From positions 1 to 43,614 of the forward strand of contig CAZPZZ010000017.1 of NCBI GenBank assembly GCA_964591245.1: a stretch of DNA of 43,614 nucleotides, written 5' to 3'. The translations under genes were made by a program, and so were the position numbers. The first letter of the stretch is position 1; each line of letters starts with the position of its first letter. Source of the stretch: CAZPZZ01 sp964591245 (GTDB lineage Bacteria > Acidobacteriota > Vicinamibacteria > Vicinamibacterales > UBA8438). Below the pieces are notes generated by a model, which was given only the letters and a program-made list of their open reading frames with translations, ran no database searches and was not told the origin of the DNA. Below are positions 17,070-26,735 of this stretch, in pieces.

Positions 17070-17972
17070 ATGGTCATGCATCTTCCGTCTCAGGTCAGTG
17101 TTATCGAAGTTGCTCCTCGCGATGGTTTTCAGGTGGAAAGTACGCCTATTTCCACCGCGTTCAAAGTCGCCACGATCAATGCGTTAAGCGCGGCCGGATT
17201 CAGGCAGATCCAGGTCACGTCGTTCGTCCACCCGAAGTGGGTTCCCCAGATGGCCGATGCTGAAGCGGTGTGCGGAGAGATCGAGCGGCATCCGGATGTG
17301 ACGTACAGCGCATTGGCCTTGAACCCACGTGGTGTGGAACGCGCGCAGGCGGCGGGAATCACGACCGTGGACCTGTCTATTTCGGTCAGCGAGACTCACA
17401 GTAAGAAGAATGTCAATGCCACTGTGTCTGAGGCGATGAACAATTTGAAGGTCATGGTGGACCTCGCGCACCTTGCCAAGATGGAGGCACGGGTGGGCCT
17501 GCAATGCGTGTTCGGGTGTGCCTACGAAGGGCCGATCGCTGAACGTCGAGTCCTTGAGCTGACCGAAGAGATTGTGTCCTGGGACATCGACATGTTTTTT
17601 GTGGCCGATACCACCGGTATGGCCAATCCGCTTCAGGTAAAACAATTGCTGGGGCAGCTACGGCCGATGCTTGGAGATGTTCCGGTGATCGTGCATCTGC
17701 ACGATACACGGGGGGCCGGTCTGGCGAATATGGTGGCGGCACTCGAGTGCGGAGTCACGCACTTTGACACCGCGCTCGGTGGACTCGGTGGGTGTCCATT
17801 TGTCCCGGGGGCTGCGGGCAACCTCGCGACAGAGGATGTGTTGAATCTGTTGCACGCGATGGGCATCGAGACTGGAATCGATATCGCCCAGGCGGCCCGG
17901 CATTCCTGTCGTCTGGAAGAGGTGCTTGGTAGGCGCCTTCCAGGGAAGATGCATCGGCTGGCGGGCCGGTGA
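17070..17972 (+). CDS. Hydroxymethylglutaryl-CoA lyase-like protein
   Basis: A 300-residue TIM-barrel enzyme of the HMGL-like family. It has the substrate/metal motif APRDGFQ (R17, D18), the HLHDTRG signature with metal ligands H209 and H211, and the active-site loop GGLGGCPFVPGAAGN with catalytic C242 and N251. HMG-CoA lyase splits 3-hydroxy-3-methylglutaryl-CoA into acetyl-CoA and acetoacetate; close relatives cut citramalyl-CoA and longer analogues, so the exact acyl group is uncertain. ATG 17070 is preferred over TTG 17055 because GAGGA lies five bases before it. The class III CoA-transferase gene starts 55 bases downstream, suggesting the acid is first activated and then cleaved. Confidence 0.88.
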   Translation: MVMHLPSQVSVIEVAPRDGFQVESTPISTAFKVATINALSAAGFRQIQVTSFVHPKWVPQMADAEAVCGEIERHPDVTYSALALNPRGVERAQAAGITTVDLSISVSETHSKKNVNATVSEAMNNLKVMVDLAHLAKMEARVGLQCVFGCAYEGPIAERRVLELTEEIVSWDIDMFFVADTTGMANPLQVKQLLGQLRPMLGDVPVIVHLHDTRGAGLANMVAALECGVTHFDTALGGLGGCPFVPGAAGNLATEDVLNLLHAMGIETGIDIAQAARHSCRLEEVLGRRLPGKMHRLAGR

Positions 17973-18027
17973 GATCTTGCTGCCGGGTTGTGAGGGCGTC
18001 GAACAATACGAAAGGAGTGCGTCAGTC

Positions 18028-19248
18028 GTGAATACCTCGCAGGACCCGTCGCTGCCGTTGCAGGGGGTCAAGGTGCTGGAATTTAGTCACGCCATCTTGG
18101 GGCCGGCGTGCGGTATGGTGCTGGCCGATCTCGGGGCTGACCTTATCCATGTCGAGGCGCCTCATGGTGATTACACGCGCCGATTGCGCGGATTTGGGTC
18201 TGGGTTTTTTCCGTTCTTCAATCGCAATAAGCGAAGTCTGGCCGTCGATATCAAGACCGATGATGGCAAGGCCATTCTCAGGAAGCTGATCACCGGGACC
18301 GACGTGGTCATCGAGAACTTCGGTCCGGGGACGATGGAGCGCCTGGGCTACGGTTACGAGGAATTGAGTCGGCTCCAACCCCGCCTTGTCTACTGTGCGC
18401 TCAAGGGGTTTCTTCGGGGACCGTACGAACAACGGCAGGCGCTGGACGAGATCGTGCAGATGATGGGAGGGCTCGCCTATATGACGGGGCCGCCGGGACA
18501 ACCGCTGAGGGCAGGGTCGTCCATCGTGGACATCGGCGGAGCCATGTTTGGCGTCATCGGGATCTTGCTGGCTTTGCAAGAGCGTGAGCGAACGGGCAAG
18601 GGGCAGCTTGTGAAAAGCGGCCTGTTCGAGACCACGGCGTTCTTCATGGGCCAGCACATGGCGTGTGCGGCCCAGTCGGATGAACCGTTGCCGCCAATGG
18701 CAGCGCGTCGGGATATTTGGTCCATCTACCAGACCTTCGACACGTCGACGGGTGAACCGGTGTTTATCGGTATAACCAGTGACAAGCATTGGCAACGTTT
18801 CTGTGCGGCGTTCGAAAGAGACGACTGGTTGCAGGATGAACGTCTTGTGGACAATCGTGGTCGGTTGGCAGAAGGGAGTTGGCTGATTCCCGCCGTGAAA
18901 GAGATGATCGGTCGGCGGACGAAGGCCGACGTCGTGGCGTTGTGTGAGCAGGCCAATATTCCGTTTTCACCTGTGGCCCACCCGGAAGATCTCTGTGAAG
19001 ACCCACACCTGAATCAGGGTGCCGGCTTGCTGGAAACGCGATTTCCCAACGGTTTGACCACGAAGTTGCCACGGATTCCGATCGAGACCCAGCACGACTT
19101 CGGTCTGCGTTTGAACCCGCCCCAGATCGGCGAACACACGCGTGACATACTCGTGGAGTTGGGCTACGACGCGGAGCGGATCGGGGAACTCTCTGAACGT
19201 CGCGTCGTGACCAGTTTTGATCCGTCGGCGACCGGGGAATCCTCGTAG
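18028..19248 (+). CDS. Class III (CaiB/BaiF, formyl-CoA transferase-type) CoA-transferase
   Basis: This 406-residue protein has the family III layout: N-terminal LPLQGVKVLEFSHAILGPACGMVLADLGADLIHVE, VIENFGPGTMERLGYGYEEL, the likely catalytic aspartate D140 in QALDEIVQMMGGLAYMTG, and a C-terminal half resembling succinyl-CoA-dependent transferases. It moves CoA between acids through an aspartyl-CoA anhydride. Mammalian SUGCT, of the same class, acts on hydroxymethylglutarate and glutarate, and the HMG-CoA lyase-like gene directly upstream makes such an acid a likely substrate here (inference). The frame is open to 17926, overlapping the lyase gene, but AAAGGAG at 18011-18017 sits ten bases before GTG 18028 and the family start follows. 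Confidence 0.87.
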   Translation: MNTSQDPSLPLQGVKVLEFSHAILGPACGMVLADLGADLIHVEAPHGDYTRRLRGFGSGFFPFFNRNKRSLAVDIKTDDGKAILRKLITGTDVVIENFGPGTMERLGYGYEELSRLQPRLVYCALKGFLRGPYEQRQALDEIVQMMGGLAYMTGPPGQPLRAGSSIVDIGGAMFGVIGILLALQERERTGKGQLVKSGLFETTAFFMGQHMACAAQSDEPLPPMAARRDIWSIYQTFDTSTGEPVFIGITSDKHWQRFCAAFERDDWLQDERLVDNRGRLAEGSWLIPAVKEMIGRRTKADVVALCEQANIPFSPVAHPEDLCEDPHLNQGAGLLETRFPNGLTTKLPRIPIETQHDFGLRLNPPQIGEHTRDILVELGYDAERIGELSERRVVTSFDPSATGESS

Positions 19249-19297
19249 GCGTGACCGTGTCGATCGTGTGCGTGGCAGACATCCCAGGAGGGCAGGT

Positions 19298-20884
19298 ATG
19301 ACGTGTCACCGTTTAGGTCGGAGAGAGTTTGTGCGTCTCGCCAGTCTCGGTGGTGTGTTGTTGCCGGGCCATTTGGTTCAGGCGCAACCGTCGACGGTGG
19401 AGGCCAGGACTCGATTTGGTGCCGTACGTGGGCTGCGCGCGGGAGCAGTCAACGTGTTCAAAGGGATTCCCTACGGTGCCGATACCGGCGGTGCCAACCG
19501 TTTCATGCCGCCGCAGGACCCGACGCCGTGGGGTGGGGTGCGGGAGGCGTTCGAGTACGGTCCCGCGGCGCCCCAGAGTGATCCCGCCACCGGGCAGCAA
19601 CAGGATGGTGGGGAGAGCGAGGACTGCCTCGTGCTGAACGTCTGGACTCGCGGCCTTGCCGACGGGGGGAAGCGCCCGGTGATGTTTTGGTGTCATGGTG
19701 GCGGGTTTCGCAGTCTCTCAGGGTCGTCATCGCGGTACGACGGCACGAATCTCGCGAGACGGGGTGACGTGGTTGTCGTCACAATCAACCATCGGCTCAA
19801 CATGATGGGATTTACCCACTTTGGCGACATGGGGGAGTCGGCGTTCGTCAGTTCAGGAACCGTCGGCATGCAGGATATTGTGCATGCGCTGCGGTGGGTG
19901 AGAGATAACATCGAGGAATTTGGTGGCGATCCAAACCGGGTGATGATCTTCGGTGAATCCGGAGGTGGTCGAAAGGTCGCGACCCTGTTGGGGATGCCGT
20001 CTGCGACGGGGTTGTTTCATGCGGCGATGATCGAGAGCGGTGCCACCCTGCGTCTTCCGGAGCGTGAGCCAGCGGCTGCGCTCGCGACGCAGGTCCTCGA
20101 GACGCTCGGGCTCAGCCGGACACGCCTTTCCTCAATTCAACAAATTCCATTGCGCGAGTTGATGATGGCCTATCACGCGGTGGCCGCTTCGGCGCGGAAT
20201 GTGGGCGGTGGTAGTTTCTCGCCGACCATGGATGGAGACGTCTTGCCTCACCATCCCTTCTGGCCGGTGGCGTCACCGGTCAATCCCGACGTACCGGTGA
20301 TTGTTGGCGCCAACCGCACGGAGATGACATTTTTCGGCGACCAGGCCGCATTTTCGCTGGATATGGCCGCGATGGAAGCGCGGGTACGCGACCTCGTGGG
20401 GGAGGATCATGCCGGCGAGGTGGTCGAGGTGTATCGTCAGGAGCATCCAGCCGCGTCACCCGCGGAGATCTATTTCCTGGTGTTCAGTGACTACCGGTAT
20501 GTGATGGCATCGATCACGATTGCCGAACGTCGTGCCCTGCTCAATCCAGCGGGGACGTACCTCTACTACCTCACCTGGGAGACAGATCAGGTCGGGCGCG
20601 GGATGCTGAGTCCCCATACGTTGGACATCCCGTTCATCTTTGACAACGTGCGAACCCACCCGCTCACGCAGGGGCGCGAGAGCAGTATCGCCTTGGCTGA
20701 CAAGATCAGCGACACGGTGATCGGGTTCGCGCGGACCGGGAATCCCAATGTGGGGAAGTTGCCTGAGTGGCGACCCTACGACGCGACTGAACGGGCGACC
20801 ATGGTCTGGAACGACGACAGTGCATTGGTGGATGACCCCATTGCCAGCCAGCGTCGTATCATGCAACCGATCCTGCAGCTTTGA
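19298..20884 (+). CDS. Tat-exported type B carboxylesterase
   Basis: A 528-residue carboxylesterase with a twin-arginine leader (GRREFVRLASLGGVLLPG). Family blocks are FKGIPYGADTGGANRFMPP, SEDCLVLNVWT, HGGGF, nucleophile elbow GESGGG with S221 (Gly where the usual motif has Ala), NRTEMTFF for the acid and SPHTLDIPFIF for the histidine. It should hydrolyse esters outside the cytoplasm; the Tat route suggests folding before export. ATG 19298 is set by AGGAGG seven bases upstream. It lies 49 bases after the CoA-transferase gene on the same strand, so it may be the third gene of that operon and release an acid for the lyase/transferase pair (inference). It converges with the quinoprotein gene, leaving 44 bases between them. 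Confidence 0.88.
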   Translation: MTCHRLGRREFVRLASLGGVLLPGHLVQAQPSTVEARTRFGAVRGLRAGAVNVFKGIPYGADTGGANRFMPPQDPTPWGGVREAFEYGPAAPQSDPATGQQQDGGESEDCLVLNVWTRGLADGGKRPVMFWCHGGGFRSLSGSSSRYDGTNLARRGDVVVVTINHRLNMMGFTHFGDMGESAFVSSGTVGMQDIVHALRWVRDNIEEFGGDPNRVMIFGESGGGRKVATLLGMPSATGLFHAAMIESGATLRLPEREPAAALATQVLETLGLSRTRLSSIQQIPLRELMMAYHAVAASARNVGGGSFSPTMDGDVLPHHPFWPVASPVNPDVPVIVGANRTEMTFFGDQAAFSLDMAAMEARVRDLVGEDHAGEVVEVYRQEHPAASPAEIYFLVFSDYRYVMASITIAERRALLNPAGTYLYYLTWETDQVGRGMLSPHTLDIPFIFDNVRTHPLTQGRESSIALADKISDTVIGFARTGNPNVGKLPEWRPYDATERATMVWNDDSALVDDPIASQRRIMQPILQL

Positions 20885-20928
20885 ACCGGCTTCGTTCGTA
20901 TACCGGAACGACCAGGTGTGCGATGCGT

Positions 20929-22689
20929 TTATCGCCCGTCTGGGAGTGCGAATACGAAGAGATTATTTCCGGCGCTGGGGCGGATCTCCGGCGTGAGGCG
21001 GACAAAGCCGGACGAGGTGGCCGCGCTGCCGGTGCTAACGGCCACGTACTGGCGCCCATCGACGGCAAAACTGATGGGAAAACCGGTAACCGAGGAGCCG
21101 AGGTTGATCTCCCACAAGACTGCTCCGGTTTCTTGATCGAACGCACGGAATCGGCCGTTCACGTCGCCGCCAAAGACCAGCCCACCACCAGTGGTGACGA
21201 GTGACATCGTGGCTGTTCGTTGTTCGTGCACCCATGAGGTGCGTCCAGTTTCTGCAGAAATTGCATGCACCGTGCCTAATTGATCGGTGCCCGGGGCGAG
21301 CTGGAACCGGGCGGCCAGCCGGTAGATCGCCAGCCCGCCCTCCATCGTGGATAAGACCCGTGCGCATGTACTGCGCAGCGGATAGTACATGGTATTGGTC
21401 AACGGGCTGTAGGCACCAGTTTCCCAGTCTTTTCCGCCGATCCACGATGGACACGCCAGCACTTCCTGGCCGAGCCCACTGAAGACGACCTCGGAGTTTT
21501 CAGTGACCGCGCCTGTCGCCCCATCAATGTGGCTGATGACGTTCTGCGTCACGGTTGGTGTGGCCCAGAGAAATTCCCCGGTCTCACGGTCCAGCGTATA
21601 GACGACTCCCGTCTTTCCCGGTATCCCTGTAATGACTTTCCGGACCTCGCCCGACCGTAGATTTGGATTGATCCAGCTCACCTCACGAGGGTCCGGCGCG
21701 ACGGCCGTATCCACCAGTAACCGTTCGAACGGATGGTCCAGGTCCCAGTGGTCGTTGAGATGCTGGTAGTACCACACGATGTCGCCCGTATCCGCGTCGA
21801 GTGCCAATGTCGAGTTGTGGTACAGGTGTGCCAGGTCCGCCCCGCCGAGCATGAATTTAGGCGCCGGTGACGTGACCGAGGTGCCGATGTAGAGCATATT
21901 GAGGGCCGGGTCATAGCTCGGGACCATCCAGGCACCAACATGTTGCCTGTCCTCGAAGGCCACGTCGCCCCAGCTGTCGTCGCCCGGTTCGCCTGGTGCT
22001 GGGATTGTGCGTCGGCGCCAGAGTTCCTGGCCAGTCGTGGCATCGTGGGCCGTGATGATGCAGGACTCGGGTTTGCGACAGCTGCGCCCAGAAATAACCT
22101 TTCCGTTCGCAATGATTGGCCCAGAACTCTGTAAGGCACGAAACGTCTCGTAGTCCAGGATTTCTGTTTCCCACGCCATCTCACCCGTCGTGGCGTCGAG
22201 GGCAAACACATGGTCGTCAACGCTGGTATCGATGATGAAGGAGCCGTAGATCGCGATATTGCGATTGTTGGTGACGAGTCCAGCCTGCCCAACATTGTCG
22301 GGTACCGGACGACGGTGTTCCCAGAGAAGGTCTCCGCTCGTGGCGTCGATCGCCTGGATGACATCTCGCGGATTTGGCATGTACAGCACGCCGTTGTAGG
22401 CCAGCGGTGTGCCGACTTGATTGCCGCGCCCGAGGGCGCGTGTCCAGACCATGCGCAGCGAGTCCACATTGTCCCTGGTGATTTCGTCGAGTGGACTATA
22501 GCCCCAGCCATCCAGGGTCCGGCGCCATTGCAACCAATCCGCTGGCGCAGGGTCCTGAAGCATGGCATCCGTCACAGGGACAAATTCGGTCTGAGGTTGG
22601 GCATCGACCGTCAACGTCGTGAGGGCCCACAGTACGGCGAGAATCGCGAAAATTCGAGGCCATCGTGATCTGGCAATGTCGCTACGCAT
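20929..22689 (-). CDS. PQQ-dependent dehydrogenase-like quinoprotein (eight-bladed propeller)
   Basis: A 586-residue exported beta-propeller protein. The signal peptide ends TTLTVDAQ (about residue 32), followed by DWLQWRRTLDGWGYSPLDEIT, a typical N-terminus of PQQ alcohol dehydrogenases. Propeller repeats of the type ALDATTG-x-x-x-W recur along the chain. NDHWDLDHP probably holds the catalytic Asp, as in the DxWD segment of the family. The two cysteines of SGRSCRKPESC are five residues apart rather than adjacent as in methanol dehydrogenase. No heme motif is present, so electrons must go to a separate cytochrome. ATG 22689 is chosen because AGGAG lies about seven bases upstream and the signal peptide starts there; the frame is open to 22926 but that part is low-complexity. 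Confidence 0.82.
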   Translation of the reverse strand: MRSDIARSRWPRIFAILAVLWALTTLTVDAQPQTEFVPVTDAMLQDPAPADWLQWRRTLDGWGYSPLDEITRDNVDSLRMVWTRALGRGNQVGTPLAYNGVLYMPNPRDVIQAIDATSGDLLWEHRRPVPDNVGQAGLVTNNRNIAIYGSFIIDTSVDDHVFALDATTGEMAWETEILDYETFRALQSSGPIIANGKVISGRSCRKPESCIITAHDATTGQELWRRRTIPAPGEPGDDSWGDVAFEDRQHVGAWMVPSYDPALNMLYIGTSVTSPAPKFMLGGADLAHLYHNSTLALDADTGDIVWYYQHLNDHWDLDHPFERLLVDTAVAPDPREVSWINPNLRSGEVRKVITGIPGKTGVVYTLDRETGEFLWATPTVTQNVISHIDGATGAVTENSEVVFSGLGQEVLACPSWIGGKDWETGAYSPLTNTMYYPLRSTCARVLSTMEGGLAIYRLAARFQLAPGTDQLGTVHAISAETGRTSWVHEQRTATMSLVTTGGGLVFGGDVNGRFRAFDQETGAVLWEINLGSSVTGFPISFAVDGRQYVAVSTGSAATSSGFVRLTPEIRPSAGNNLFVFALPDGR

Positions 22690-23065
22690 CGAGGCACTCC
22701 TGCACGCACGCCTCCCGTCCGTGTCACAGGTGCGGGTCGCTGACCCAGTCAGTGGTGACGCTGATGATGGGGGCGACTGGGGATGTATTGGTCCAAGGAT
22801 CATGCGTCCCTCGGTGAGAGCCGGTCGGTCCGAGTGACCACGCTGTACGGGAAGTGGACAGGCGACGTGGTCACGGCCAGGCCAGCGATACGGTTTTTCC
22901 AGGGCGGTCGGCACATTGTAGCGCATGGCAAGAGATGAATGCGCCGTGTGGGCGGAGCGTGTCGGGTACCAGGCGTGTGACTATCTCTGGAATGCATTCG
23001 AGCCGATAAAAGTTCAGTAAATGTTAAGAAACGGCTGGAATTCCTCGTTGTTAAGCTAAGAACCT
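22690..23065. other. Divergent intergenic region between quinoprotein and TonB receptor genes
   Basis: A 376-base gap between divergent genes, with AT-rich sequence in the last 80 bases (around GATAAAAG and ATGTTAAGAA, 23003-23035) that could hold the receptor promoter. No -35/-10 pair is convincing. I saw no coding sequence, RNA gene or strong repeat. Confidence 0.35.
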
Positions 23066-25441
23066 ATGATGTCGACGACTATGATTCTGTTTTTGCGCGC
23101 GCTTAGGGTTGCTGCCCTGATGATTGTCGTGTTGTTATGTATGCACACCACTGGAAGCGCTCAAGGCGTGGAGACGGTAACGGGACGGGTGGTCGACCAG
23201 ACCGGCTTGGTGCTGCCAGGCGTCTCTGTGCAGTTGCTTGCCGACGGTGTACCCGTGGGCGAGGCCGTGAGTGGGCCTGATGGTACGTACCGCCTTGAGA
23301 ACGCGGCGGTAGGGCCGGCCGAATTGGTGTTCCGGTTGATCAATTTCAGTGCGGCCCGCACGGAAGTTGCCGTCACGGAGGGGACCACAGAGGTGCCGGA
23401 CGTGGTCTTGGTGATCGCGACCAGTGCCGACATCACGATCACGGCGTCACGAACGTTTCGCAACCTCGCAGAACTCGAGTCCCCGGCTCAGAATCTGGTC
23501 GGGATTGCGGGCTCGAGTAGCGAAGGCGCGGTCACCGCGGCACAGTTGGCGGTGCGTCCCGTCAATCGAGCGGCGGAGATCTTGGAAACCGTACCGGGGA
23601 TGATCATCAGCCAGCATAGCGGTGAAGGGAAGGCCAACCAATATTATCTTCGTGGATTCAATCTGGACCACGGCTTCGATTTTGCCCAGACGATTGCCGG
23701 TATTCCCGTCAACATGCCCACGCACGCGCACGCCCAGGGGTATGCGGACGCCAACTTCCTGATCCCTGAACTGGTCAGCGGTATCCAATTTCGCAAGGGA
23801 CCCTACTACGCGGAGAATGGAGATTTCTCGTCGGCCGGGTCAGCGAACATCAATTATTTCAATGTGCTCGACCGGCCGCTGGCGAGTTTCTCGACCGGGT
23901 CGTTTGGCTACAATCGGTTTCTCGGGGCTGTATCCCCCGAGGTCGGGCAGGGGAATTTGCTTGCGGCGTTCGAATATGAACAGGACGACGGGCCATGGGT
24001 GAGTCCGAACGGTCTCGACAAGCTGAACGGCGTGCTCCGATACAGTCAGGGCGATAGCCGAAACGGATTCTCCGCCACCGTGATGGGCTACCAGAATCAC
24101 TGGCATTCGACTGACCAGATTCCCCAGCGGGCTGTCGACAGCGGTCAGATCAATCGGTTCGGGTTCATCGAGGAAACGGATGGAGGGGAAACCTTTCGAT
24201 ATAGCGGCGCCCTTGATTGGCAGCGTTCCGCGGCCAACGGCTCGACGCGCGCAACGGCCTATGTCCAGCGTTATGGTGTTCAGCTTTTTCACAACTTCAC
24301 GTATTTCCTGAATGACCCCGTCAACGGTGACCAGTTTGAGCAGTCTGAAGAGCGGTGGACGGTCGGGGGAAAGGTGACGCACCGGCGACTGGGAGAGATC
24401 GGGGGGCGTGCCACCGAAAACGCGTTCGGGGTCGACTTTCGGAACGATTCTGTCGGTGGTCCCCTCGGGCTGTATCTCACCCGGCAGACCCAACGCCTGA
24501 CGTCTGCGCGCACAGACGAGGTTGACCAGCGCTCTGTCGGGGTCTTTGGCGAAAGCGAGATTGAGTGGTCCCGGGTTGTCCGGACGACGTTTGGACTGCG
24601 TGGTGATATCTACAACTGGAACGTCACGGCGAAGAATCCGCTGAACTCCGGTGCTCAGACGTCGGGTATTGTCAGCCCCAAGCTCTCGGCGGCATTTGGC
24701 CCGTGGAAGAGTAGCGAGTTGTATACGAACTGGGGCATGGGGTTTCATTCGAACGCCGCACTGGGCGTGACACTGCAAGTTGACCCCTTCTCGGGCGAGC
24801 CCGCGCCGGCCTCTCCACCCTTCAGCCGGTCCCAGGGGGCTGAGTTCGGTGTTCGTACGGTCGCCATACCCAAGGTGCAGACGACGGCGACGCTGTGGTA
24901 TCTCGATTTTGATTCTGAACTCATCTATGTCGGGGACTCTGGTAGTACCGAAGCGGGACCGCCGAGTCGACGGTTCGGTGTGGAGTTTACCAACTATGTT
25001 TATCCTCATCCGTGGCTGACCGCCGACGTGGATCTTTCGATGTCCCGCGCGCGGTTTCTGGATGTGCCAGTGGGAGAAGACTTTGTTCCGGGTGCTCTGA
25101 ATCGGGTCGTGGCTGGTGGGGTGACGGTCGCGCCGCCAGGGATCGATCCGGGGCCGTTTGGTGCAATTCGCGTGCGCCATTTTGGTCCCCGCCCCTTGCT
25201 TGAAGACAATAGTGTTCAGTCTCGGTCCACGACGCTCTTGAATATGGAGCTTGGCTATCGGGTCACGGAACAACTGAGCATCGTCCTCGAGGCGTTCAAT
25301 CTCATGGATGCCGAGGTGTCCGACATCGACTATTTCTTTGAATCACGTCTTCCGGGAGAGCCCGCCGGCGGGGTCGAAGATTTTCACTTCCATGCCGCGA
25401 TTCCCCGATCGGCGCGCCTGATGCTGCGCGCGAGTTTCTGA
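23066..25441 (+). CDS. TonB-dependent outer-membrane receptor with carboxypeptidase-regulatory-like domain
   Basis: This 791-residue protein begins with a signal peptide (1-32, ending TTGSAQ). A carboxypeptidase-regulatory-like domain follows (about 35-120: VTGRVVDQTGLVLPGVSVQLL and a PDGTYRLE turn). Then come a plug domain (about 130-270: AAEILETVPGMIISQHSG, YLRGFNLDHG) and a 22-strand type barrel ending PRSARLMLRASF, with the terminal Phe used for barrel assembly. The receptor imports a scarce large substrate using TonB energy; the substrate is not evident. His-rich spots (NMPTHAHAQGY, DFHFHAA) may bind metal. Start ATG 23066 has a second ATG right behind it. The neighbouring quinoprotein and TauE permease give no clear substrate link. 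Confidence 0.9.
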   Translation: MMSTTMILFLRALRVAALMIVVLLCMHTTGSAQGVETVTGRVVDQTGLVLPGVSVQLLADGVPVGEAVSGPDGTYRLENAAVGPAELVFRLINFSAARTEVAVTEGTTEVPDVVLVIATSADITITASRTFRNLAELESPAQNLVGIAGSSSEGAVTAAQLAVRPVNRAAEILETVPGMIISQHSGEGKANQYYLRGFNLDHGFDFAQTIAGIPVNMPTHAHAQGYADANFLIPELVSGIQFRKGPYYAENGDFSSAGSANINYFNVLDRPLASFSTGSFGYNRFLGAVSPEVGQGNLLAAFEYEQDDGPWVSPNGLDKLNGVLRYSQGDSRNGFSATVMGYQNHWHSTDQIPQRAVDSGQINRFGFIEETDGGETFRYSGALDWQRSAANGSTRATAYVQRYGVQLFHNFTYFLNDPVNGDQFEQSEERWTVGGKVTHRRLGEIGGRATENAFGVDFRNDSVGGPLGLYLTRQTQRLTSARTDEVDQRSVGVFGESEIEWSRVVRTTFGLRGDIYNWNVTAKNPLNSGAQTSGIVSPKLSAAFGPWKSSELYTNWGMGFHSNAALGVTLQVDPFSGEPAPASPPFSRSQGAEFGVRTVAIPKVQTTATLWYLDFDSELIYVGDSGSTEAGPPSRRFGVEFTNYVYPHPWLTADVDLSMSRARFLDVPVGEDFVPGALNRVVAGGVTVAPPGIDPGPFGAIRVRHFGPRPLLEDNSVQSRSTTLLNMELGYRVTEQLSIVLEAFNLMDAEVSDIDYFFESRLPGEPAGGVEDFHFHAAIPRSARLMLRASF

Positions 25442-25506
25442 CCGGCTTGGCTCCGGCACGCGCTGACTCTCAACACGCGACCACGTCTGTTTTTGGCGCT
25501 GAGGCC

Positions 25507-26268
25507 TCAGGGTGACCAGGCCTGTGCGACGAGGCTTGCCCCGGCTGCGATGAGGACAAGCAGAACCGCCGTGCGAAAGGTGCTTGCTGAAAGCAGGCCG
25601 CGCACGCCTGTCCCCAGGTGTACACCCAGGAACACTGGCAGGAGTCCTGCCACCGAGATGGTCGCCGTCATGGGGGGGAAGAATCCGATGGTGGCGAGCC
25701 CAGTGGCCATGACAAGGCTTGATGTCGTAAAGAAGATGTTCGAGGCTTGGACGAAACGGTCTGGTGTGAGCTGGAGGGCCATCAGGAAGGGAACGACCGG
25801 CATGACCTGTGAGCCTGTCAGCCCGTTGAGGAGACCATTGACCAGGCCAACTGGCACGAAGAGCGGTTTCGCGAGGCGCATGGGCAGATGAAGGTTGGGC
25901 CGTCCCAGGGCGAACGTGCAATACAACACGAGCACCACCCCGAGTCCCGTCGTGGCGTGGGTGGGTGAGAGCGTCGTCAACAGGGTGAGGCCAAGAACGA
26001 GGCCGGGGACGGCTCCGGCACAGAGCGGCCAGCACCGGGAGAGCATTTCCCGTACATGCCCGGCGGAACGCATCACGATGAGGTTGCTCGTGATGGAGGG
26101 AATGATGACCAGTGGGAGGCTCGCTTCGAGGCCAAAGACGAGCACGAGAAGCGGCAATGCCGTGGTCGAGAAGCCGAGTCCGGTCGTGCCCTTAACAAAG
26201 CCGGCCACGAGATAGGCCCCAAAGATGGGGAGAAGCTGGGGGAGAGTCAGCTCGTCCATTGGAGGCAT
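25507..26268 (-). CDS. TauE/SafE-family membrane permease
   Basis: A 253-residue integral membrane protein with about eight hydrophobic segments and the family's N-terminal pattern FVKGTTGLGFSTTALPLLVLVFG, mirrored in the second half by VNGLLNGLTGSQVMPVVPFLMAL. TauE/SafE proteins export sulfite, sulfonates or related organic anions; the substrate is not predictable here. It converges with the TonB receptor gene and diverges from the serine hydrolase. ATG 26268 or the in-frame ATG three codons in (26259) are equally possible starts. Confidence 0.85.
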   Translation of the reverse strand: MPPMDELTLPQLLPIFGAYLVAGFVKGTTGLGFSTTALPLLVLVFGLEASLPLVIIPSITSNLIVMRSAGHVREMLSRCWPLCAGAVPGLVLGLTLLTTLSPTHATTGLGVVLVLYCTFALGRPNLHLPMRLAKPLFVPVGLVNGLLNGLTGSQVMPVVPFLMALQLTPDRFVQASNIFFTTSSLVMATGLATIGFFPPMTATISVAGLLPVFLGVHLGTGVRGLLSASTFRTAVLLVLIAAGASLVAQAWSP

Positions 26269-26735
26269 GGTTTCATGTCACGCGCAGGAGAGGCGTCCGA
26301 CGGTAGGATACGCGACGAGCGCTTCGTGACGGCTGATAGGCCACAGGCCCCGTCGGAACCCAGGCCAACACAGGCGGTCGCGCGACGGAATGCACGTCGT
26401 CCCGGGGCCGTTGCCGTGCACGCCTCGCCTGACTCATTGTCACAACATAGACGACACTAGGAGTTCCTGCACTGTCAAGATGGTACGCGGAGCCACGTCC
26501 GCGTGTCCGAGGACCAGGGCTCGCCCACCGGGTGCAGAATCTGTCCGGGAGGATGGGGTACAGACATACAATGGGCTCGATTCCGATGTGACGCTGGATC
26601 TCGCACGAGTATCGGTCGGCGAGCGCCGTGCTGATCTGTCTGGCATATGCGCCCGCCCATGGAGACCATGAGATATCCGTCGACGGCTTCTGTAACCGTA
26701 GATCCGGAGCACCAACCCGTTCAGGAGTGAGCACC
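26269..26735. other. Long divergent intergenic region, no gene seen
   Basis: A 467-base gap between the divergent TauE and serine hydrolase genes. Open frames cross it on both strands but have no family features, weak ribosome sites and low-complexity residues. TACAAT at about 26565 could be part of a promoter, without a good -35. No RNA gene or repeat was recognised. Confidence 0.35.

Noticed and set aside
23840..25273. Long 477-codon open frame antisense to the TonB receptor
   Set aside because: High GC gives long reverse frames; the residues are basic, low-complexity and show no domain, while the plus strand is a clear TonB receptor.
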